Shown: piece by piece, positions 29,506-38,071 of the stretch | How positions within the stretch are numbered: the stretch's first letter is position 1 | How the letters are laid out: every line of letters starts with the position of its first letter | Source: Histomonas meleagridis | Taxonomy: Eukaryota; Parabasalia; Tritrichomonadida; Dientamoebidae | Reading direction: 5' to 3' | Assembly: GCA_020186115.1 (NCBI GenBank) | Contig: WSYJ01000142.1 | Location: forward strand, 620,001-684,000 | Length of the DNA stretch: 64,000 nucleotides | Made by a program: the position numbers and the translations under genes | The notes under the pieces: generated by a model | Database searches by the model: none | What the model saw: only the letters and a program-made list of their open reading frames with translations | Told to the model about the DNA's origin: nothing

Positions 29506-30225
29506 ATGGGAAATTTTTATCTTTCAGCTTTATCTGGTGATTTTAAGTCAAACGAAGAATACTTTAGGTCCAAGGTTTCAGACGAGAATGAATTTTTAGA
29601 ACAGTTTGGGTCTCTAGATAAAAAATTAACAATACCAAATTTTCAACTTATTTTCTTTAGGGAAGGAACAGAAAACAAGTGGGGAAATGCTGAAAATAAA
29701 AGAGGAGGAAGATTTTTAATTTACTTTCCATCTAATGTTCAGGCCATTCGAACTTTTTGTCTTTTTTCAGTTGAATGGATTCAAAAAAACATTAGCTTTC
29801 ATTCAAACATTGTTGGGTTGGTAGCGCATACTAAACCAAATGCAAACATTTTGCAAATTTGGGTAAATGATGGGCTTGATTCAGAAAATTTAAGCCCAAG
29901 GTATGAATATCTTATTAACTGGCTTATTGGTTCTGCCTCAATAGATGAGTCTGTGGTGAATGATGAAATACAAATTGAATTTTTACTTCATCCAAATTAT
30001 CGGGTATATAGATCAAACGATTCAAGAATTTCATTAGCAAACGAAATGAGAGCTCAAGCCATACAAATACCATCTTTTCAATATTGCATTAAGCAACTTT
30101 TTAGTGACGAAGAAGAAGCACCAGTTGTTCCTAAATTTGATTTAAAGATTGCAACGATGCATAAAAGGTCACGAAAAGAGAGGAGACTTCGGCCTTCATA
30201 TGTTGACTCTCTAGCAGTTCAATGA
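29506..30225 (+). CDS. eIF4E-like protein with altered cap-binding residues
   Basis: A 239-residue protein. FFREGTENKWGNAENKRGGR (51-70) matches the eIF4E core LFKDGIEPMWEDEKNKRGGR, and ILQIWVND further on matches IAIWTTE. In animal eIF4E, Trp102 stacks on the cap and Glu103 hydrogen-bonds to it. Here Trp59 is kept but the next residue is Gly60. The first stacking tryptophan (Trp56 in mammals) has no clear counterpart, because the N-terminal part is divergent. The C-terminal 30 residues are basic (KRSRKERRLRPS). It belongs to the eIF4E superfamily, but cap binding is uncertain. Motif A at 29468-29475 supports the start. Confidence 0.7.
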   Translation: MGNFYLSALSGDFKSNEEYFRSKVSDENEFLEQFGSLDKKLTIPNFQLIFFREGTENKWGNAENKRGGRFLIYFPSNVQAIRTFCLFSVEWIQKNISFHSNIVGLVAHTKPNANILQIWVNDGLDSENLSPRYEYLINWLIGSASIDESVVNDEIQIEFLLHPNYRVYRSNDSRISLANEMRAQAIQIPSFQYCIKQLFSDEEEAPVVPKFDLKIATMHKRSRKERRLRPSYVDSLAVQ

Positions 30226-30379
30226 TTTTATCCTAAAATGTGTTTTTTATTTATTTGTTTTTTACAAAAATATTATACGCAAATCAAATATAGCTACAAT
30301 ACAATTAAAACAAAGGAAAAAAAATGTTTTCAGCCGGAATCGCCACTTTTAACCACTGGATAATCAATGAGATTTGACT

Positions 30380-30940
30380 ATGTTTGTTAATATGAAACTT
30401 AGGCACCAAGAACTATTAAAACTAGTTTTTATTGGTGATTATTCCACAGGAAAAACTTCCTTGATTCATAGGTTCGTTTATAATAACTTCCCTACAGATT
30501 ATATTCCACGAACTTTTGAAGGTTACAAGGGAAAAATTACTATTAATGATTCCATGTATTATTGGGCTCCATGGGATTGCCCGCCTTCTGATTCTTTAGA
30601 GGTTATCCGAATGCTTTCATATGCACAAGCAGATATTTTTATGCTTTGTTTTTCAATTGTTGACAAATTATCTTTTGAAAGAATTAAAACGAAGTGGTAC
30701 CCTGAAATCAAAAGTGTTTTTCATAAACCTGAAATTCTTCTTATTGGGACAAAATCAGATCTAAAACAATCCATCCCACCAGATCAATCCATTAGTAAAG
30801 ATGCAGCAATTAATATGGCTAAGAAAATTGACGCTTTTGATTATATTGAATGTTCATCTTTGTTAGGCGATGGTGTAAAAGAGGCTTTTGATATAGCGTT
30901 TGCAAAAGCCGTACATAATAAAAAATGTTTTATTTCTTAA
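30380..30940 (+). CDS. Rho-like small GTPase, copy 2, aberrant G3
   Basis: A 186-residue protein. G1 is GDYSTGKTS; the switch I threonine is in YIPRTFEGY; then ADIFMLCFSIVDKLSFERIKTKWYPEIK, typical of Rho/Rac; G4 is GTKSDL; G5 is ECSSL. The C-terminus CFIS is a CAAX box, so prenylation and membrane attachment are likely. The G3 DTAGQE is replaced by APWDCPPSD, losing the glycine and catalytic glutamine, so GTP hydrolysis is expected to be poor or absent. The ATG at 30392 (MKLRHQELLKL) aligns better with copy 1 and is an alternative start. Motif A (complement, 30342-30350) lies upstream. A DOCK-type GEF is encoded at 57105-61376. Confidence 0.8.
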   Translation: MFVNMKLRHQELLKLVFIGDYSTGKTSLIHRFVYNNFPTDYIPRTFEGYKGKITINDSMYYWAPWDCPPSDSLEVIRMLSYAQADIFMLCFSIVDKLSFERIKTKWYPEIKSVFHKPEILLIGTKSDLKQSIPPDQSISKDAAINMAKKIDAFDYIECSSLLGDGVKEAFDIAFAKAVHNKKCFIS

Positions 30941-31432
30941 CAATATTTTTTCGGTGGCGACCGTTTGGATTGCAACCTTAAATCATAATGTTAAATCTGC
31001 ATTTGAATTTGTTTCTATTTAAAAAAATTCATTGCTTAATGAAAATCGAAAAAAGTTTAATGATTAAATATTTTTTTAAATGTAATTTATTTAATGTTAG
31101 ATTTGACTTAGGATCTTATTATATTTATACATATCATTAACTTATGATCAGACACTAATTTTCAATATTAATAATGAATCTTAATAAAAGTTATTATGAT
31201 ATGAAAATCAATAAAAATAACAAATTATTCTCATGGATGGTTTAGATAAAATGAATTTTCAAATATACACTTAAAGAAAAATATTTTCAAGACTGATATT
31301 AAATATTCAAATGAAAATTGTTGATTATGAAATTGTTTCTTATTGATAGATCAATAAGTTGGAAAAATTAGAACAAATTTTTATAAAAATTATGAAAGAA
31401 GAAAAATGCATATTATTTTTTATTCCATGATT
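30941..31432. other. Convergent intergenic, AT-rich
   Basis: It lies between the 3' ends of the GTPase gene and the Tex261-like gene. Nothing was recognised. Confidence 0.5.
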
Positions 31433-32026
31433 TTAGTCAGACTTATTTCCGCTATGTGGGAGCACTTCTTCTGCCTTTCTGAAGAGGGAAGAGAAAACGT
31501 CTTTCATGACCGACTTTGTCTGTACTGATGTCTGATTCTCTTTTTCGTTAGAAGAATCATCTGGTTTTTCTGATTGAACAGTATGTACTTCCTCAACTGC
31601 AGTGAGCGATGTTATAATCATTGTGGGTGCTGATAAAACATAAAACATGAAATATGACATTTTTAAAAACAATGAATGATCACTTCCAAGGAAATAAAAC
31701 AACATGAAGAAAGCAGAAAACACCGTAGAAATTATACCCATTAAAAAGTCAACTCCGAGATCATTGGTAATGAAAGGAAATTTGTGAAAAACAAAATAAA
31801 GTAAAAATCCGTTTGATGCCCAGACAAAGGCCGTTACATACATCGGGAAGCTTGATCCAATAAATAATAATGAAGACAATAAAATCAAAATAATGTAAAT
31901 TTTGATAAATTTAACAGTTGCTTTCATTTTTTCTTCAAACAACTCAGACGTATAATACCCAAGTGCAATAAGCATTGTGATTAAAATCATTAAAAATGCA
32001 AATGATTCAAGAATAAGGAAAAACAT
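31433..32026 (-). CDS. Tex261/Svp26 family membrane protein
   Basis: A 197-residue protein with about five hydrophobic segments (residues 1-25, 38-60, 64-84, 95-115, 121-142) and a charged cytosolic tail. The order and sequence, GYYTSELFEE at 23-32, VKFIKIYIILILLSSLLFI and then YFVFHKFPFI, match the Tex261/Svp26 family. In yeast Svp26 helps sort type II Golgi membrane proteins into COPII vesicles. The tail here is longer in Ser/Glu/Lys. Upstream, ATAAACGTTCG (complement, near 32059-32069) and AAAAGTGAC (32082-32090) provide promoter motifs. Confidence 0.82.
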   Translation of the reverse strand: MFFLILESFAFLMILITMLIALGYYTSELFEEKMKATVKFIKIYIILILLSSLLFIGSSFPMYVTAFVWASNGFLLYFVFHKFPFITNDLGVDFLMGIISTVFSAFFMLFYFLGSDHSLFLKMSYFMFYVLSAPTMIITSLTAVEEVHTVQSEKPDDSSNEKENQTSVQTKSVMKDVFSSLFRKAEEVLPHSGNKSD

Positions 32027-32154
32027 TTGGATGCGGTTTGTAATTCCAAAACTGCCATCGAACGTTTATACGATAGAATTAAAAAGTGACATTTCTTGAC
32101 ACATTTATTTAAAATTTGAAATAACATAAAAAAAGATTAAATGAGCAATTACGT

Positions 32155-32850
32155 TTAGACTTCTGTGAGAAAATCTTTGATGTCTGTTGTTGAAAGAATT
32201 CTGAAGTTACGGTCCTTATCAACAATTCCAATTTCAATCAAATCTGCAGTAAGTTGTCCATCAAATCCTTCTTTAAGTGTGGAAATAGCTGTATGAATTG
32301 CATCATCAACTGATAAGTCATCATTATATCTTCTTTCTAAAAATGTTCTTGATCCATCACTTCTCTTGCCGAGAGCAGTGGCTTTCCATGCCCAAAATGC
32401 ACCGGATGGGTCAACTTGCCAAAGAGTTGGTGTATCTTCCCAACCAATAATGAGGAGTGAAACACCAAATGGGCGAACACCACCACTTTGTGTGTATTTC
32501 TGATTGACAGCAGCAGCTTCTTTGACAACTTCTCTTGTTGGCATTTCAACACCAAATCTTAACTTATATTTCATTGCTGTTTTTCTGATTTTTTTGACTA
32601 ATACACGATAATCGGTTACAACGCCACTATAGACGCAACCAACATTTGGGTTGATAGCTTGAATCTTCATGTTTGTGTTACGTTCAGCTAATGGAGAAAT
32701 TGGTTTTGATTCACACGCAATAACTGCTCCATTCTTGGCTTTAACACCTACACATTGACCACCAAGGGAAACAGCTTTGAGAGCATGTTCAATTTGTCCT
32801 AATTTACCTCCTGAAGAGAAAGTTGTGAGAGAGAAATCAGTATCACCCAT
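32155..32850 (-). CDS. PSMA2: 20S proteasome subunit alpha-2
   Basis: A 231-residue protein of normal alpha-subunit length. The N-terminal FSLTTFSSGGKLGQIEHAL is the alpha-type signature, and YTQSGGVRPFGVSLLIIGW, VDPSGAFWAWKATALGK and FLERRYNDDLSVDDAIHTAI are characteristic of alpha-2 (yeast Pre8). The tyrosine usual in the QIEYAL signature is His here. It forms part of the outer ring of the proteasome core. It is transcribed divergently from the pseudokinase gene, with about 100 bp between starts containing GCACTTTT and AAACGGTCG. Confidence 0.95.
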   Translation of the reverse strand: MGDTDFSLTTFSSGGKLGQIEHALKAVSLGGQCVGVKAKNGAVIACESKPISPLAERNTNMKIQAINPNVGCVYSGVVTDYRVLVKKIRKTAMKYKLRFGVEMPTREVVKEAAAVNQKYTQSGGVRPFGVSLLIIGWEDTPTLWQVDPSGAFWAWKATALGKRSDGSRTFLERRYNDDLSVDDAIHTAISTLKEGFDGQLTADLIEIGIVDKDRNFRILSTTDIKDFLTEV

Positions 32851-32950
32851 TATGGAATTTAACTGAGTTTGTTTGCATTATAGTTGGTCAGGCAAATTGC
32901 ACTTTTGAATAAACGGTCGATATAAGTCATGTGATATGAAAATACGATAG
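32851..32950. promoter_or_regulatory. Bidirectional promoter region
   Basis: One hundred bp between two divergent ATGs. It carries motif A as GCACTTTT (32899-32906), motif B as AAACGGTCG (32911-32919) and TACGATAG immediately before the rightward ATG. One set of elements may serve both genes. Confidence 0.5.
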
Positions 32951-33754
32951 ATGTCTGAGGAAGAAGATTTCCCTGAGTTTGATGACAAAGATGTAAACAT
33001 TAACCTTGAATTACTCTCAAACATTCAATATACACAACCAGTGTTTCGAGAAATGGAAGATTTTTCTATTTCATCTTTAATTTATCATGGAAATATGTCA
33101 TCTTTATTTCATGGTAAAATGAACGGCCAAGAAGCTATCCTTGAAGTTTGCACTCGTATTCCATTTAAGCTTGTTTGTAGAGAAATATCTCTTTTAAATG
33201 AATTAAATAATATTCCAAACATCATCAAAATCATTGGAATTACACGCAACCCATCAATGGGAATTATTACGCTCGCGTATGAACCTTTTCCTTTTTTATC
33301 ACATATCGAAAGAATTCCACATGAAAAACTTTATAATCTTTTGATTTCCCTTCTATTTATCTTAAAGAAAATTCACAAAAAAGGTATTTGTCATGGGTGG
33401 ATTTGTCGTTCTTCTGTTATGGTTTCGCCTGACTTTTCACGCGTTGTTCTTTCATCATTTCACTCAGCGGCAAAAATTGACAGTCAACGACCGTTAACTC
33501 CGAATAGCATCTGTTCGCCCGAAGATAAATGCGAAAAAGATCCTCGCAAAGATGATATATATTCTGCAGCTCTTTGGTTTCTTTCTTTCTTCAAGGATGA
33601 TCCTAAAGTTGCACTGAAACAAATCGATTCTCTTCCTATCGAACAAAATCTTATAAAAGTTATCAAATTAATGACAACTTCTGACTTAGAAAAGAGGATT
33701 ACTGCTGACATTGCTATTAAATATTTACAGAAATTATCTCTAATAGCAAAATAA
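32951..33754 (+). CDS. CK2-alpha-like pseudokinase
   Basis: A 267-residue kinase-fold protein lacking the catalytic residues. The lysine of VAIK is Glu65 (AILEV), HRD is replaced by CHGW (147-150), and DFG/DWG by SSFH (168-171). The remaining pattern, REISLLNELNNIPNIIKIIGI and a later LAYEPFPFL, follows casein kinase II alpha (REIKILENL.GGPNII). The acidic N-terminus is about 30 residues, and the C-lobe is shortened. It is therefore probably a binding or scaffold protein. Divergent to proteasome alpha-2. Confidence 0.7.
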   Translation: MSEEEDFPEFDDKDVNINLELLSNIQYTQPVFREMEDFSISSLIYHGNMSSLFHGKMNGQEAILEVCTRIPFKLVCREISLLNELNNIPNIIKIIGITRNPSMGIITLAYEPFPFLSHIERIPHEKLYNLLISLLFILKKIHKKGICHGWICRSSVMVSPDFSRVVLSSFHSAAKIDSQRPLTPNSICSPEDKCEKDPRKDDIYSAALWFLSFFKDDPKVALKQIDSLPIEQNLIKVIKLMTTSDLEKRITADIAIKYLQKLSLIAK

Positions 33755-33981
33755 ATTGTTTTTGTATTTCATAAATTCCTTTAACTCATCTATGATATAA
33801 CCTTTTTTATAAAAATAAATAATTTGCTATTACAAATTTTTAATTAACTAATTTTCTGAACACATGATGAATCTTTACAGATTCACTTATTATAAATTTT
33901 TATAGTAAAAGCTTGAACCTTTTATTTAAAAGAAAATTTTTAATACAATTTTTTTTGGTTTACAAGTTTTTCATCTGAAAT

Positions 33982-34350
33982 TTAAAAAATAAGTAGATCA
34001 TCATTGTTTCTTGTCAATCTTTGAATAAGCTCTTGTTGTTCAGCTAGGTGTCTAGCATTCATTTCATTGATTTGATTTCTTTGTTTTTGGAGAAGTTCTG
34101 TATATGAGGGATCGTCAATTTCATCACCGCTAGATTCATCATTTTCATGCGTAGCAGCTTCAATCTGTTTACATATCATCTCCTTTAGTTCTTTTTCTTC
34201 TTTTGGAGTTAAATTAATGTTTTCGACTAAATCTTTAACAACGTCATCAATGTTGTCATTTTTTGTATCATAATTAAAATCAATTTGAAGGTCTTCATTG
34301 TCTTGATGAACAGTTAGATGAACTTGTACTTGGTCATTTTGTTTTGACAT
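33982..34350 (-). CDS. Small protein with OSR1/WNK CCT-like domain and coiled coil
   Basis: A 122-residue protein. Residues about 20-68 (LQIDFNYDTKNDNIDDVVKD and TPKEEKELKEMICKQI) resemble the CCT/OSR1_C fold found in WNK and OSR1/SPAK kinases, where it binds RFxV peptides. The match is by pattern only. Residues 82-118 form a Gln/Glu/Arg-rich helix, likely coiled coil. No kinase domain is attached. Divergent to the gene at 34424, with AAAAGTGAC at 34371-34379 between them. Confidence 0.55.
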   Translation of the reverse strand: MSKQNDQVQVHLTVHQDNEDLQIDFNYDTKNDNIDDVVKDLVENINLTPKEEKELKEMICKQIEAATHENDESSGDEIDDPSYTELLQKQRNQINEMNARHLAEQQELIQRLTRNNDDLLIF

Positions 34351-34423
34351 TTTGAGGTTATATGTATACTAAAAGTGACAATTTTGAGGGTGGACCTAAA
34401 TTAACGAACGAAATTCTTTTGGG
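34351..34423. promoter_or_regulatory. Bidirectional promoter region
   Basis: A 73-bp gap between divergent starts with AAAAGTGAC (34371-34379) and AACGAACG near 34402. Confidence 0.45.
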
Positions 34424-35176
34424 ATGAGGAAAAAAAAGCAAAAAGGAACAGAACATATCAATGAAAGGATTGCTAAACTTACAAATATTATTACCGTAGC
34501 TACAAAGGCATTGAAAGGAGCAGAAAAAAAGCAATCTGCAGCCACAAGAATTATTTTTTGGAACAAAATATTTCCCAACAATATCGTACCTCATATTTCG
34601 CCAGTGCAGCAACACTTATCTGATATTTTCCGCAGGCATAATGCAGGCTGTACTAATGCTCAACAATTTTGCTTTGAACTTTCAGTGTTTTTCATTGATT
34701 TACCCAAAGAATTCGGCAGTATTTCATCAACAATGCCAGCTCCATATTTTGTTGCTATGCAAAATGCCTTTAAAATTCTTCATTCTCACATAATGTTCCC
34801 ACCAGGAAATTCAACACAAGATCTTCTCGCAAAGGCCAATGAATTGCCACCAGAAATGCTAAGTCAATTCCGAAACTTTCTTTTTGCAATGGCTTCGGAT
34901 TTTTCCAATGTTGAAACGATTTCTGATCGTATTTACAATCTTGTTCCAAACGATATTTTTGACTTTTACATAAGCACGCTTCCATCATTTTTTTGGCTAC
35001 ATTTCTCTTTAAAATACGGAAGACCGTTACCTGATGTTTCCATTGACTTTGATCATATTCCTTTAACACTCGAATTTATTGAGGCAATATTTGACATAGA
35101 AGGAGAGCCTGCTTTAGAAGATATGATAGATCCTGATTATTTACAAAATTTAAATTTGAAATCTGGTCAAAACTAG
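34424..35176 (+). CDS. Conserved-looking hypothetical protein
   Basis: A 250-residue protein with a very basic N-terminus (MRKKKQKGTEH) and otherwise mixed helical content, Phe-rich (FFIDLPKEF, FFWLHFSLKYG), with an acidic C-terminal 50 residues. There are no membrane spans or known motifs. The frame shows coding-like codon use and a promoter motif upstream. I do not recognise it. Confidence 0.65.
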   Translation: MRKKKQKGTEHINERIAKLTNIITVATKALKGAEKKQSAATRIIFWNKIFPNNIVPHISPVQQHLSDIFRRHNAGCTNAQQFCFELSVFFIDLPKEFGSISSTMPAPYFVAMQNAFKILHSHIMFPPGNSTQDLLAKANELPPEMLSQFRNFLFAMASDFSNVETISDRIYNLVPNDIFDFYISTLPSFFWLHFSLKYGRPLPDVSIDFDHIPLTLEFIEAIFDIEGEPALEDMIDPDYLQNLNLKSGQN

Positions 35177-35553
35177 AATTCAAATTTCCTAAATCAAACC
35201 TGGAAGTCCTCTTTCCATCAGATGTAGTACAACATCTAATGCTTATTTCAATTTAAAAATCGTTTGAAATGAAATAAACATTAATAGGTAATAACATTCC
35301 ATAAATTGACACAGGCCATTCACCAAATACTAGTTTATATGTATATATATATATATAAATGAATAAATTATAAAAGAATATAAATTATATTTTCATATGA
35401 ATTTGTATCAAGTTAATTATTCAAAGCTTTTAACATCACACAAGATTATTTTTATTTTTGTTTGGATTAAAAATTTTTGTTTTCCTTTCTTGGTGAAGAA
35501 GATTTTTTTGGGAATACGTTATAGAAAACCGCTAGTTTTCAATACAATTTGTC
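35177..35553. other. Intergenic with a TA microsatellite
   Basis: A (TA)n run lies at about 35338-35357. No other feature until the ribosomal-protein promoter element. Confidence 0.5.
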
Positions 35554-35570
35554 GGTTTGGCCGTCCTTTT
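35554..35570 (+). promoter_or_regulatory. Ribosomal-protein-type core promoter element
   Basis: GGTTTGGCCGTCCTTTT ends 5 nt before the uS11 ATG. The eL43 gene has GGTTTGGTCCTCCTTTT at the same distance. The terminal CCTTTT recalls the M5 core element described at T. vaginalis transcription starts (from memory). Confidence 0.5.
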
Positions 35571-35575
35571 ACAAG

Positions 35576-36046
35576 ATGTCTAAGCCAACTGTTGAAGCCA
35601 AACAGCAAACAACAAAGAAAACAAAGGAAGAAGCTTATGTTGGTCCAAGCAAGGCACAAAACGAGATTGCCCTTGGTGTAGCTCACATTTATGCAACAAA
35701 GAACGATACTTTCATTCATGTTACAGATCTTTCAGGTGCAGAAACACTTGTTAAAGTTACAGGTGGTATGGTTGTTAAAGCACAACGTGATCAATCCACG
35801 CCATATGCTGCTATGCTTGCAGCTCAAATGGTTGCAGCACGTCTTAAGACAATGGGTATTGATGGTCTTCACATTAAGTTCTCAGGTAAAGGTGGTTCAT
35901 CACGTCGTCTTCCAGCCCAAGGTGCACAAAGTGCTCTTCGTGCATTAGCTCGTGCAGGTCTTAAGATTGGACGTATTGAAGATGTTACACCACTTCCACA
36001 TGATTCAACACGTCGTAAGGGCGGTCGCCGTGGTAGAAGACTTTAA
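35576..36046 (+). CDS. RPS14: 40S ribosomal protein uS11 (S14)
   Basis: A 156-residue protein. [47 protein letters not shown] and the C-terminal [18 protein letters not shown] are diagnostic of eukaryotic S14. The C-terminus RRGRRL is the conserved basic tail contacting rRNA. A longer frame begins nine codons upstream (35549) but would include the promoter element, so the ATG at 35576 is chosen. Codon use is strongly biased, as expected for a highly expressed gene. Confidence 0.97.
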   Translation: MSKPTVEAKQQTTKKTKEEAYVGPSKAQNEIALGVAHIYATKNDTFIHVTDLSGAETLVKVTGGMVVKAQRDQSTPYAAMLAAQMVAARLKTMGIDGLHIKFSGKGGSSRRLPAQGAQSALRALARAGLKIGRIEDVTPLPHDSTRRKGGRRGRRL

Positions 36047-36163
36047 AATCGCAAATTTCCAATGCATTTCATTTTTTTAGGTAAAGGATTGGGTGCATAA
36101 CCGTTTTTAATTCAAAAAGTTTCTTTAAGAACCGTTAAAGTACGTTTTGTACGTTACATTAAA

Positions 36164-37951
36164 ATGAGTCTTCCTCTTCTTCCTGGTTATACTTTCCCAG
36201 ACCCAACTCGAACACGATTTCATAAAAGCCAAGCCTTCACATTTAAAAATGGTGTTCCTGCAATTAATGAAACAGCACCAGGAATTGGTGGAACTCTTCT
36301 TCCAGGACAACAACCACCTAAAGAAGCTATTTCTTCGACTACAGTTTATAATCAATTTCATGCTTCTCAAAACATAAGTTCGGGAGAAACAGTTCCTGCA
36401 TGGGTAGCTTTTGGATCTCAAGTATTAAGATTTTATGGTTACTTTAAAGAACCTGTTTTTTCAAGCCAAGTTGAGAATTATAGGGTTCGTCATGTTACTA
36501 TTTTATTTTTCCTTGAAGATGATACAATTCAAATTCTTGAACCACAACAAAAGAATTCTGGCATCCCACAAGGCACATTTCTCCGACGACATCGCGCTCG
36601 TAAGGATGATGATTCCTATGTCACCATTGCTGATTTTACTGTTGGTGGTGAATTCACATTATATGGCCGTACATTTTTCATTTCAAGTTGTGATGACTTT
36701 ACACGTGAATTCATGGAAAAGCTCAATCGTCCAATGGGAGATCTTTCCACAGTTCCTGATGATCCATACATTCAAAAACGTATGTTAAATGAATATGCCG
36801 AAACACATCGCCAACGCGGAGTTGTCAAACCCGAAATGTTAAAGCTTCGACAGTTCTTATCTAATGATGGTCATGTCTTACGATTTTATGCATATTGGGA
36901 TGATCGTACAAATGCATTTGGTAACATTCGAAACTTTGTTCTTCATTATTTCTTAGCTGATGACACTATGGAAGTTGTCGAAGTGTTAAAAACTAATGAT
37001 GGCCGTGATCCATTTCCAGTTTTTGTTCGACGTTCACAAGTTCCCAAAGAAGTATTACCATTAAGTGAAAATGATCCACGTTTTTTGTCTGCTGATCATT
37101 ACTATCGTCCATTAGATCTTAAGATTGGGTACACCATAAACATATTAAATCGTCCGATGTTTATCTATGACTGTGATCCATATACACGTAATTGGTATAA
37201 ACAAAACTATGGATTCACTGATAAAGAGATGGAAAAGATTGAGCCTCCTCAAACGAAAACTAAAGCGACAGTTAAAATGGAAATTCCGCCGCCATCATTA
37301 ATTGGTAATGATGAAGATACAATACGTAATGTAATGTCATTACATCCGAAGCCTGCACCTAAAGATCAAGTTAAACTTGTTACGAAAATGGGACAAGTTT
37401 TACGTTTCAATGCTAAAATGATCACGCGAAATACAGTTGATGCATCACGACGATTTATTATTACGTTCTATTTAAGTGATGATACATTACAAATATTCGA
37501 ACCACAACAAAGAAATAGCGGAATCATTGGCGGTAAGTTCTTACAAAGAGCGAAAATGAAGAACATTGATACAAATGAATACTTCAAGGCACAAGACTTC
37601 GAAGTAGGGAAAGTGATAACTGTGAATAACATTAAGTTCCAATTGCTCGAAGCAACTGAATACGCGTTGTCGTACATGGAGGCGGACCCTGATAACTTCC
37701 CTCAGGCGGATTTGTTCGAAATAGTGAACAAGTTAAGGGCTGCGATTAGAGCGTCTGGGAAAACGCCTAAGGATTTGTTTAATAGATATAGCGCTGGAGG
37801 AAGAATGGACGTCGAAGGACTCCTCGATTTGGCAAAGGATGTGAGTTGTACAATGTCGTATCATGAGGCAGTAACAATAATGAGAAGATATCAAAATGAT
37901 AATGATACCAAAACTTTCACATTACGTGAATTCCTTTCGTTCGCACAATAA
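36164..37951 (+). CDS. EFHC1/Rib72-like flagellar protein with three DM10 domains
   Basis: A 595-residue protein with DM10 domains at about 85-180, 235-345 and 408-506, each containing a LRFxxY/N, LxDDT(I/M/L) and PVF/KFLxR pattern, followed by an EF-hand-like region (about 520-595). This is the architecture of EFHC1/EFHC2 and Chlamydomonas Rib72, which sit inside the A-tubule of axonemal doublets. The N-terminal 45 residues (LPGYTFPDP) also fit. It would therefore act in the flagella. AACCGTTAAA at 36130-36139 and a second AACCGTTT at 36099 precede the ATG. Confidence 0.92.
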   Translation: MSLPLLPGYTFPDPTRTRFHKSQAFTFKNGVPAINETAPGIGGTLLPGQQPPKEAISSTTVYNQFHASQNISSGETVPAWVAFGSQVLRFYGYFKEPVFSSQVENYRVRHVTILFFLEDDTIQILEPQQKNSGIPQGTFLRRHRARKDDDSYVTIADFTVGGEFTLYGRTFFISSCDDFTREFMEKLNRPMGDLSTVPDDPYIQKRMLNEYAETHRQRGVVKPEMLKLRQFLSNDGHVLRFYAYWDDRTNAFGNIRNFVLHYFLADDTMEVVEVLKTNDGRDPFPVFVRRSQVPKEVLPLSENDPRFLSADHYYRPLDLKIGYTINILNRPMFIYDCDPYTRNWYKQNYGFTDKEMEKIEPPQTKTKATVKMEIPPPSLIGNDEDTIRNVMSLHPKPAPKDQVKLVTKMGQVLRFNAKMITRNTVDASRRFIITFYLSDDTLQIFEPQQRNSGIIGGKFLQRAKMKNIDTNEYFKAQDFEVGKVITVNNIKFQLLEATEYALSYMEADPDNFPQADLFEIVNKLRAAIRASGKTPKDLFNRYSAGGRMDVEGLLDLAKDVSCTMSYHEAVTIMRRYQNDNDTKTFTLREFLSFAQ

Positions 37952-37999
37952 ATTTTTTCTGGTTTTTGGTTTAATAAATAATTACTCGTAAAAATTATA

Positions 38000-38026
38000 G
38001 GGGGTGGAAAAAGTGCGTTCGTCAGC
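38000..38026 (+). repeat. Left terminal inverted repeat of the mariner element
   Basis: It begins GGGGGTGGAAAAAGTGCG and differs from the right end at positions 4, 5 and 16. Confidence 0.9.
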
Positions 38027-38071
38027 CTTTTTTTTAATGAATAAAAAAGTAAAAGAAATTTTGTTTATTTA

